From Deltaproteobacteria bacterium (GTDB taxonomy: Bacteria > Desulfobacterota > BSN033 > UBA1163), in the NCBI GenBank assembly GCA_016875155.1, contig VGSD01000127.1, positions 1-7,648 of the forward strand: 7,648 nt of DNA, in the 5' to 3' direction. The position numbers and the translations under genes are program-made. This document shows positions 1 through 5,140 of the stretch, one piece after another (the stretch's first letter is position 1; the number at the start of each line of letters is the position of its first letter). The notes beneath the pieces were generated by a model. The model was not told the origin of the DNA, searched no databases, and saw nothing but the letters and a program-made list of their open reading frames with translations.

Positions 1-45
1 GAGGTTATGAGATTTTGCTCCGATGATTTCAATGAATTTTTCCAT
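1..45 (-). CDS. uvrA: UvrA (excinuclease ABC subunit A), N-terminus only
   Basis: The minus strand from position 45 reads MEKFIEIIGAKSHNL and runs off the left edge with no stop. The pattern I-x-G-A-[RK]-x-H-N-L within the first 15 residues is how UvrA proteins begin, just before the first Walker A region. UvrA is the damage-sensing ATPase of nucleotide excision repair and acts in the cytoplasm with UvrB. The ATG at 43-45 is the only plausible start: the codons just upstream in frame (GTT ATA ATA ATT TCA) include no ATG, GTG or TTG. No Shine-Dalgarno sequence precedes it, and the ATG lies inside a 9-bp inverted repeat. A TATAAT on the minus strand at 53-58 lies so close that a transcript from it would be almost leaderless. 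Only 15 codons are visible, so the call rests on this short but distinctive motif; a short chance match is the alternative. Confidence 0.72.
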   Translation of the reverse strand, partial: MEKFIEIIGAKSHNL

Positions 46-51
46 TGAAAT
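26..51. repeat. Perfect 9-bp inverted repeat over the uvrA start codon
   Basis: ATTTCAATG (26-34) and CATTGAAAT (43-51) are exact reverse complements separated by 8 nt. A G·U pair and an A-T pair extend the stem to 11 positions. On the minus strand the right-hand arm contains the uvrA-like start codon, so the mRNA could fold with AUG paired. It could instead be a dyad operator for a repressor; the sequence alone does not decide. No T-tract follows, so it does not look like a terminator. Confidence 0.6.
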
Positions 52-64
52 TATTATAACACAT

Positions 65-93
65 TTGGAAAATCTTCGATTTCATTATATACT
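65..93 (+). promoter_or_regulatory. Candidate sigma-70 promoter for the ABC exporter
   Basis: TTGGAA at 65-70 and TATACT at 88-93 are separated by 17 nt, matching the -35 and -10 consensus at 4/6 and 5/6 positions. Transcription would start near position 100, just before the long hairpin at 105-191, giving a leader of about 100 nt. The surroundings are AT-rich, so chance matches are possible. Confidence 0.45.
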
Positions 94-103
94 TTTGTTG
101 ATT

Positions 104-196
104 CAGGGTTCGAGGATTCAAGGGTTCCAGGGTTTTGGTTTTATGTAAGTAATTTTACTTGGCTCCCTGGACCCTAGATCCCTTGGACCCTTTGGG
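104..196 (+). repeat. Long imperfect hairpin made of inverted octamer arrays
   Basis: Positions 104-135 read as four in-phase octamers (CAGGGTTC, GAGGATTC, AAGGGTTC, CAGGGTTT). Positions 163-194 hold complementary octamers (CTCCCTGG, ACCCTAGA, TCCCTTGG, ACCCTTTG). Paired by eye, 105-132 folds onto 165-191 with about 25 base pairs, two of them G·U, three single-base bulges (117, 126, 182) and one mismatch (120/176). The apical region carries a second perfect stem, AAGTAA/TTACTT (147-152 and 155-160). The element ends just before the ATPase start at 203. It is either an intergenic repeat element or a leader structure of the exporter mRNA. Confidence 0.7.
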
Positions 197-202
197 TTAA
201 CA

Positions 203-1174
203 ATGGCACTTGCAATCAAAGCAGAGGGAATCGTTAAGACGTTTCAGTCCGGATGGTGGCACAGGAAAGTCAAAGAGGTCCTCAAAGGGATCGATCTACA
301 GGTTGAAGAAGGGGAGGTCTTCGGCATTCTCGGTCCCAATGGTGCGGGAAAGACCACTCTTCTCTCCATCCTCTCCACATTGCTTCTTCCTGACAAAGGA
401 AACATCCGGATTCTCGGCATCGATGCGCTTCAGGATGGGCATCGGATCAGAGAGAGGGTCAATATCTCGAGCGGAAATGCTAACTTCATCTGGAGCCTGA
501 CCGTCTTAGAAAACCTTCGCTTCTATGCAATGCTCTATGGCCTATCGGGAAAGAGAAGGGAAACAAAAATAGAATCCTTAATTGATCTCTTTGATTTGAA
601 GGAACATCTGGAGGTTCCCTTTGACCGTCTCTCCACCGGGCTGAAGCAGAGGCTCTCTCTTGCAAAATCCCTGTTGAATGATCCGACCCTCCTTTTTTTA
701 GATGAACCCACCGTGGGTCTTGATCCGGGTGTCTCTATGCGGATTCGGGACCAGATTCTTGCAACCCAGAAGGCAAACCGGATGACCATCCTTCTGACCA
801 CACATAATATGAAAGAGGCTGAATCGCTCTGTCATCGGATCGCTTTTTTGAGAGAAGGGAAAATATTGGCTATCGGAACACCCGGGGATTTAAAAAAAGT
901 TGTTCGTGTTGGAGACCTGATCAGAATTCAGTTTGAAGGAAGCATTTCAGAAGAAGAACTGCTCCGCATGGAAGGTGTGATCAATTATTCGATTTCCAAT
1001 CAATCCTGCGAGATCATGGTGGATGATGCGGAGAGAAGAGCAGGGCCATTGGCAGCCTTGCTTTCCAGTGGGGGAGCACGGATTAAACACTTGACACTTG
1101 AACAGACAGATTTGGAGGATGTCTTTGTTGAATTTTCAAAGGATGCTGGTTCAGATCGGGGCTTTTGCGTTTAA
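203..1174 (+). CDS. ABC-2 type exporter, ATP-binding protein
   Basis: Cytoplasmic ATPase that powers an ABC-2 exporter with the permease encoded next to it (CcmA/DrrA-type, COG1131-like). Visible motifs: Walker A GPNGAGKT (residues 44-51), signature LSTGLKQR (143-150, an LSTG variant of LSGGQ), Walker B LLFLDE (163-168), D-loop GLDP (172-175) and switch histidine His201 in TTH. The usual Q-loop glutamine appears to be absent: Gly91 stands where it is expected, before SLTVLENL. Residues 230-323 form a C-terminal extension, common in this family, ending in the typical TLEQTDLEDVFVEF segment. The length of 323 residues is normal. The ATG at 203 fits the family start, but no Shine-Dalgarno sequence precedes it; a large hairpin does. 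The 3' end overlaps the permease gene, implying coupled translation. The substrate cannot be read from the sequence. Confidence 0.93.
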   Translation: MALAIKAEGIVKTFQSGWWHRKVKEVLKGIDLQVEEGEVFGILGPNGAGKTTLLSILSTLLLPDKGNIRILGIDALQDGHRIRERVNISSGNANFIWSLTVLENLRFYAMLYGLSGKRRETKIESLIDLFDLKEHLEVPFDRLSTGLKQRLSLAKSLLNDPTLLFLDEPTVGLDPGVSMRIRDQILATQKANRMTILLTTHNMKEAESLCHRIAFLREGKILAIGTPGDLKKVVRVGDLIRIQFEGSISEEELLRMEGVINYSISNQSCEIMVDDAERRAGPLAALLSSGGARIKHLTLEQTDLEDVFVEFSKDAGSDRGFCV

Positions 1175-1922
1175 GAACTGGATCATCACAAAACGGAATT
1201 TCTTTAGCCTCTCCGAGATCCTCTTCTGGCCTCTGGTCGGACTCTTTTCCGTGGGCTTGTTGACCGTTTTTCTCCAGCTGGATGAAAGCATGACAGGATT
1301 CATTCTGATTGGGGTCATGTCGATGAGCCTCATTCAGGTCTGCCAGATCGATGTGGCCTATGCGCTCCTTTATGATCTCTGGGCAAAATCGATGAAGCAT
1401 ACCTTTATCGCTCCCATCCGTCCTTTCCAGCTCATTTCGGGTGCGTGGCTGATCGGTATGGCACGGTCTTCCCTCGTCTTCCTGCTGCTCTCCATCTTCA
1501 GCGGTATTGCTTTTGGTTTCAATTTTTTTCAATCAGGGGCTATCTCACTCATTCTATACCTTCTGGGCCTTTTTCTGATCGCTGTCTCGATTGGCATAGG
1601 CGTCTGTATCCTTGTCCTTCTCTTCGGTTACAAGGCGGAGGTGGCTGCATGGTCCATCACCAGTCTGATGGCATTGATTTGCGGGATATACTACCCCATC
1701 TCCATTCTTCCCTCTCCACTTCCAGAAATTGCCCGGGCCATCCCTTTGACCTACTTTCTCGAATATTTCCGATCTTTCTATGGATTCGAAGGTAGAATCA
1801 ACAGCCTGTTGCTTCGGGGATTCGGACTGATCGGACTTTATCTGATCATCGAAGCCGTTCTTTTAAGATGGGTGATCCATCATGCGAGGAAGAATGGCAC
1901 TTTTATTAAACTTTCAGAGTGA
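1143..1922 (+). CDS. ABC-2 type exporter, permease
   Basis: Integral membrane subunit partnering the upstream ATPase. From the ATG at 1143 it has 259 residues and about six hydrophobic segments (roughly residues 25-45, 52-70, 100-128, 132-161, 166-186, 222-243). The conserved ABC-2 segment is clear: GIYYPISILPSPLPEIARAI (181-200), followed by PLTYFLEYFR, the usual region before the last helix. A short cytoplasmic N-terminus (AFKNWIITKRNF) precedes the first helix. The start is uncertain. The ATG at 1143 gives the family-like beginning MLVQIGAFAFKNW but has only AAAGG directly abutting it. TTG at 1125 or 1128 has GGAGG (1114-1118) at good spacing, and ATG 1119 and TTG 1098 are also in frame. 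Every choice overlaps the ATPase gene by 32-77 nt. The 3' end overlaps the convergent protease gene by 17 nt. Substrate unknown. Confidence 0.9.
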   Translation: MLVQIGAFAFKNWIITKRNFFSLSEILFWPLVGLFSVGLLTVFLQLDESMTGFILIGVMSMSLIQVCQIDVAYALLYDLWAKSMKHTFIAPIRPFQLISGAWLIGMARSSLVFLLLSIFSGIAFGFNFFQSGAISLILYLLGLFLIAVSIGIGVCILVLLFGYKAEVAAWSITSLMALICGIYYPISILPSPLPEIARAIPLTYFLEYFRSFYGFEGRINSLLLRGFGLIGLYLIIEAVLLRWVIHHARKNGTFIKLSE

Positions 1923-2712
1923 TATTTTCTTCTTCGAGAGAAAGGGATTCTCCGCAATGATGGCAGATCCATGCCTTTGTGTAGATTGTCTTTCCACAGG
2001 CCTGACATAACCGGGTCATTCGTTTTGGCAGTAGATGGGTAGTCCTAAAAGGTGAGACTGCCTGGGCCTTTTTGGCCAGGATAAAAGTGAGTGTCAATCC
2101 GCAAATCCATACGAGAAGTCCGAGAAGCAAGAATCCTACAGATGTCTTCATCGTTCCGATGACAAGGAAAAAGTTGTAAAACCAGTGTAGAAAGATGGCG
2201 AGGATAAATCCGATCCAGAGATAGTTTCCATTTTTTTCAATCTTCGCCTTCGCCATGAAATATCCCAAAATGGCCGAGAAGGAGAGATGGGCGAGGTAGG
2301 AAAGAATGGCTCTGAGGAGACCCACAGATGGTCCGAACCCCAGCATATATCCGACATTTTCAGCCGCTGCAAAACCCATTGCCGCAGAAACCATATAGAT
2401 CATTCCATCCATCACTTCGTTGAATTGATTCGAACGGTAAACCGTTAGGCGAACAGCTAAAAATTTAAAAGTTTCCTCCACCATTCCCACCCAAAGGAAT
2501 AATAAGAGAAGGTCACGAATCAAAAGGGCCTGATGAATGTTGGTCATCTGAATAGGAATTTCTAAGAGAACGGATGGGATGGTGGAAAGAACTCCAGCAA
2601 AAAAGGCGAGGTAGACGAGTCGTTCCGGTTCCTTCTCATATTTATCCATTTTTCGGAACCTTGCCAGCCAGAAGAGGGCGACCAAAAGGGAGAAGAGCAG
2701 GGCGATGATCAT
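1906..2712 (-). CDS. PrsW-like intramembrane metalloprotease with C-terminal zinc ribbon
   Basis: Polytopic membrane protein of 268 residues resembling the PrsW family (MEROPS M82), whose founding member makes the first cut in an anti-sigma factor in Bacillus. Family motifs, numbered from the ATG at 2712: EETFK (79-83), FNEVMDG (97-103), FxxxEN as FAAAEN (114-119), His142 and His176, the histidines lying in or next to hydrophobic segments. The C-terminus carries a CxxC-x10-CxxC zinc-ribbon motif (Cys236, 239, 250, 253), probably cytoplasmic. The ATG at 2712 overlaps the upstream gene's TGA as ATGA and has GGGAG five bases upstream. A GTG at 2724 is a weaker alternative start. The gene is therefore translationally coupled to the TIM-barrel gene. 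No sigma or anti-sigma gene lies nearby, so its substrate is unknown and it may have a non-regulatory role. Confidence 0.85.
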   Translation of the reverse strand: MIIALLFSLLVALFWLARFRKMDKYEKEPERLVYLAFFAGVLSTIPSVLLEIPIQMTNIHQALLIRDLLLLFLWVGMVEETFKFLAVRLTVYRSNQFNEVMDGMIYMVSAAMGFAAAENVGYMLGFGPSVGLLRAILSYLAHLSFSAILGYFMAKAKIEKNGNYLWIGFILAIFLHWFYNFFLVIGTMKTSVGFLLLGLLVWICGLTLTFILAKKAQAVSPFRTTHLLPKRMTRLCQACGKTIYTKAWICHHCGESLSLEEENITLKV

Positions 2713-3503
2713 AATGACTCCCACATCTTTTTTACCTTCTCTTTACTTAGACGGAGATAGTCTCTATCTTTAGAGAAGACTTCAATGGTTATGGTCTCGT
2801 CATAGGAGGTCTCCCGAAGGGCCTTGATGATCCTTTCGAACTCAATGATACCGGCTCCAATAGGAAGGTGATTATCCTCTTTGCCAAAATTATCATTGGC
2901 ATGGATATGCCCGATTCGGTAACCATAGCGCTGAATAAATTCCAGAGCTCTGCTCCGATCGCCTCCGAGGTTGGCGTGGCCGATGTCGAGGGCAAGGCGG
3001 ATTTCGGGGAAAGCCTCAAAGATTTCTTGGAATTCGTAAGGCTGAGTGAGAAAAAGGGCCTGGGGGAACATATTTTCAATACAGAGGGTCATGCCAAGAC
3101 TATTGGCCTTCTTCAGAATGGCCTCGATCGACTCCAAACCATATTTCTTAGCCCTGTCGATTACGAATTTTCCCATGCCTGTGACATAACCCGGATGAAG
3201 AACAACCTTTTCGATTCCAAGCTCTGCTGCTGCTTCAAGGGCCTCAACATTCTCCTGAAGTGATGCTTTTCTCATGCTGTCATAGAGATCCGATGTCAAG
3301 ACAAAGGTAGGGAGGTGCCCGGTGATTCCCATTTCATATCGTTTCAAGAGGTCCTGGATGGAGCGTTTCTGGCTCAATATTTTTTGGGGGATGGCTTCGG
3401 GAGGGTCGAAGGTCAACTCCACATAATCGAAACCCAACTCACCGATCTCCCCCATCTCATTGAGTACGGGTTTAACAGGGAAATTCATCGCACCGTATTT
3501 CAT
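2709..3503 (-). CDS. Sugar phosphate isomerase/epimerase-like TIM-barrel protein
   Basis: Protein of 264 residues of the xylose-isomerase-like TIM-barrel superfamily (AP endonuclease family 2 fold; sugar phosphate isomerases/epimerases). Numbered from ATG 3503, the strand-end residues expected to bind a divalent metal are present: His63 (GHLPT), His103 (LHPGY), Glu143 (CIENM), Asp173 and His176 (LDIGH), His199/His201 (GHIHANDN) and Glu241 (TIEVF). The later HLPIGAGIIEF segment is typical of the family. The sequence also resembles endonuclease IV distantly, but its length and motifs fit the isomerase-like group better. The exact substrate cannot be told. ATG 3503 is preferred to the in-frame GTG at 3515 because GAGG lies six bases upstream of it. 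The gene overlaps the protease gene by 4 nt downstream and is separated by 200 nt of repeats from the membrane protein gene upstream. Confidence 0.85.
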   Translation of the reverse strand: MKYGAMNFPVKPVLNEMGEIGELGFDYVELTFDPPEAIPQKILSQKRSIQDLLKRYEMGITGHLPTFVLTSDLYDSMRKASLQENVEALEAAAELGIEKVVLHPGYVTGMGKFVIDRAKKYGLESIEAILKKANSLGMTLCIENMFPQALFLTQPYEFQEIFEAFPEIRLALDIGHANLGGDRSRALEFIQRYGYRIGHIHANDNFGKEDNHLPIGAGIIEFERIIKALRETSYDETITIEVFSKDRDYLRLSKEKVKKMWESL

Positions 3504-3517
3504 AGGATTCCTCACGA

Positions 3518-3580
3518 ATTACTGATCACTGGTAACTGATAACTCAAAGCTCATAACTCATAACTCTCAATTCATAACTC
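3518..3580. repeat. Phased degenerate heptamer array (ATAACTC)
   Basis: Nine consecutive 7-mers can be read in register: ATTACTG, ATCACTG, GTAACTG, ATAACTC, AAAGCTC, ATAACTC, ATAACTC, TCAATTC, ATAACTC. The exact ATAACTC copies start at 3539, 3553, 3560 and 3574, all multiples of seven apart. The array lies directly upstream of the isomerase gene's ribosome binding site; on the coding strand the unit reads GAGTTAT. It resembles the short tandemly repeated repetitive sequences found between genes in some bacteria. Confidence 0.7.
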
Positions 3581-3609
3581 TTAAGGGATCTTCTAATAAT
3601 TCAAAATTC

Positions 3610-3687
3610 GTCACTCCGGTGAAAACCGGAGTCCAGTCATATCAAGAACTTCTGGATTCTCCCGATAAAGATCGGGACCGGAATGAC
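3610..3687. repeat. REP-like palindromic element, 78 bp
   Basis: A compact non-coding element with near-perfect terminal inverted repeats, GTCACTCCGG (3610-3619) and CCGGAATGAC (3678-3687), 9 of 10 matching. Inside are ACTCCGGT-GAAA-ACCGGAGT (8-bp stem with a GAAA loop, 3613-3632), GAGTCCAG/CTGGATTC (3629-3636 and 3652-3659, 7/8) and TCCCGAT-AAAG-ATCGGGA (7-bp stem, 3660-3677). The layout resembles the dispersed repeats with a GTCATTCC...GGAATGAC end pair seen in many bacterial genomes. It lies just after the membrane protein gene and could stop or protect that transcript. A poor T-run makes a classical terminator doubtful. Confidence 0.75.
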
Positions 3688-3703
3688 ATTTTTAGAGGTA
3701 GCC

Positions 3704-5056
3704 TTAATTCTTAACTGCCTTTTTTGCCTCTCTGACCCAGATTCTTATCTTTGCTTTTCTGGGAGGAACTTTTTTCGGAAAAACCTGTTCGAGCTTTGTG
3801 TAGAGTTTTTCCGGATCTTCAGAAGCAAGAGCGGGGATCGAATGAATGCCAACCCCCACCAATAATCTCAGATTCTCAATGCCCATTCCTTTTAATTGAG
3901 CCAGTTGAGCCTTTTCCACCCAATGATAAAGTTCTTCTCTTGGGACGAGGAGACGAAGGGCCAACTCATCTCTCTCATTCTTGACTCGAGTCTTTGCGAG
4001 AAGATCGTCCAGAGTGGCAATTCCAACCTTTGGAAGTTCTTTCTGAAATTTAGAGTCGATCCAGTAAGCATCCTTAAGACGGGTTTCATAGGAATCAACG
4101 GTTTTAGAGTCGATGGCTTTAAAGATGAAAACAGAGAACACAACGATCAATACAGATGTTAAGGCTGCTGTTAATGGTCTTGTTGTGTTATGGGGATTGA
4201 GTTGATAATGTGGTTCTTCCCATCCTCTTCCAAAACGGAAGAGGGAGATGAAGTTATACATAACATAGGCCTGGACGGCAAAAGGCGGAAAGCCGAGAAA
4301 CCCAAGAAAAGGCATCTCAAACCCTTTGGCTTTATCGAAAAAAGGGACGGTGTAAATCCATTTTGAAAGAGACCAGTAATTCCAGAATTCCCAGAGAAGT
4401 CCGCAGATCAGGCCAGCGATGAGAAGGAGATAAATTATTTGGGGTCTTCCTTCTTCAACATCTCTTAAAAGGGATCTTCCCTCTAAACGATAAATAATAG
4501 GTTCGAGGAGGAATATGAACCCTACCCATATAAGGGGAAAAAAGTATTTCGGAATGAGAATTGAGGAAAGAAGACAGATCGCTCCCAGTAGGACCAGGGC
4601 ATAGCGATCTCCAGAGGAGATCGTCATTTTTTTGATGAAAGATCTTCTGAATAATCCTGAGGCTTCCAGTAACTCCATTGTCTCGAATATTCCGGGAAGA
4701 ACAGTCCCATAAGCAATAGCATAACCTATCCATCGTTCAACGATTGAATGTGGAAGATTGATGTAATACCAGTTCTCCAGAGAGAGATTGGCGGCCTCAA
4801 AGATGAGCCAGATAAAGATAGACCAGGGGATCATCAAAAAAAATTCTTTTCTCCGGTTCATGAGGAGGGAATTGCTTTTTAGACGATAAATGAGCGCATC
4901 GACAAATAGGATATAAGACCACCAGGCAAAACAGTAAAACCAACTATAAAATGGCTCAATCTTTTTGAGATGAAGGATCTCGGAGAGAATCAGTAACAGA
5001 AATCCAATCGCCCCATATATTGGGAAGGATTTTATCATCATGGATGAATTTAGCAT
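3704..5056 (-). CDS. Polytopic membrane protein with internal duplication and C-terminal DUF4332/HhH-like domain
   Basis: I do not know its function. From the ATG at 5056 it has 450 residues: about nine hydrophobic segments to residue 313, then a soluble C-terminal domain. The membrane part looks duplicated. W45...ILFVDALIYRLxxxSLL (49-65) matches W177...FIFLLEPIIYRLxxxSLL (181-197). Further on, E87-x2-N90...W96-x-Y98...P102 matches E223-x2-N226...W233-x-Y235...P238. The tail (about 333-450) has two helix-hairpin-helix-like stretches, LPKVGIATLDDLLAK and LKGMGIENLRLLVGVGIHSI, as in DUF4332 domains, and ends very basic (KKVPPRKAKIRIWVREAKK). Such motifs often bind DNA or other partners; whether this one does is unknown. 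The start is uncertain: TTG 5062, ATG 5056 and ATG 5041 are possible and none has a clear ribosome binding site. It is divergent from the lipoprotein gene. Confidence 0.85.
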   Translation of the reverse strand: MLNSSMMIKSFPIYGAIGFLLLILSEILHLKKIEPFYSWFYCFAWWSYILFVDALIYRLKSNSLLMNRRKEFFLMIPWSIFIWLIFEAANLSLENWYYINLPHSIVERWIGYAIAYGTVLPGIFETMELLEASGLFRRSFIKKMTISSGDRYALVLLGAICLLSSILIPKYFFPLIWVGFIFLLEPIIYRLEGRSLLRDVEEGRPQIIYLLLIAGLICGLLWEFWNYWSLSKWIYTVPFFDKAKGFEMPFLGFLGFPPFAVQAYVMYNFISLFRFGRGWEEPHYQLNPHNTTRPLTAALTSVLIVVFSVFIFKAIDSKTVDSYETRLKDAYWIDSKFQKELPKVGIATLDDLLAKTRVKNERDELALRLLVPREELYHWVEKAQLAQLKGMGIENLRLLVGVGIHSIPALASEDPEKLYTKLEQVFPKKVPPRKAKIRIWVREAKKAVKN

Positions 5057-5093
5057 ATTCAATCTATTTAAACAATCGGCATGGTGACGCTAA

Positions 5094-5130
5094 TCAATTT
5101 AATTGACAGACAATTTGTTAACATTATATT
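5094..5130 (+). promoter_or_regulatory. Strong sigma-70-like promoter with overlapping palindromes
   Basis: TTGACA (5103-5108, a perfect -35) and TATATT (5125-5130, 5/6 match to -10) are separated by 16 nt. Transcription would begin around 5136-5138, only a few bases before the lipoprotein ATG at 5141. The palindrome TCAATT-T-AATTGA (5094-5106) overlaps the -35 box, and TGTTAACA (5116-5123) lies in the spacer; either could be an operator, though both are short and AT-rich. Confidence 0.6.
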
Positions 5131-5140
5131 GTTCTATACG

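Noticed and set aside
1083..1532. A 149-codon open frame on the minus strand opposite the exporter permease
   Set aside because: It lies wholly antisense to a clear ABC-2 permease and the 3' end of the ATPase, and its product is a charged, low-complexity sequence with no recognisable domain.
2868..3263. A 131-codon plus-strand open frame inside the isomerase gene
   Set aside because: It is antisense to well-conserved metal-binding motifs of the TIM-barrel protein, has no ribosome binding site, and its product shows no family features.
3613..3632. The GAAA-loop hairpin as a Rho-independent terminator of the membrane protein gene
   Set aside because: On the relevant strand the stem is followed by GACGAATTTTGA rather than a clear T-run, and the hairpin is part of a larger symmetric repeat element.
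3518..3690. A CRISPR-like array in the 200-bp gap
   Set aside because: The repeats are 7-mers without spacers, and the neighbouring palindrome occurs once; there are no 23-47-nt direct repeats and no cas genes.
27..5106. A shared operator between the dyad at 26-51 (TTTCAATG...CATTGAAA) and the palindrome at 5094-5106 (TCAATTTAATTGA)
   Set aside because: They share only TCAAT/ATTGA half-sites with different spacing in AT-rich DNA, which is expected by chance.
5081..5140. The upstream ATG at 5081 as the lipoprotein start
   Set aside because: It would place 20 mixed residues before a well-formed lipoprotein signal peptide and would lie upstream of the best promoter; ATG 5141 fits the signal peptide better.
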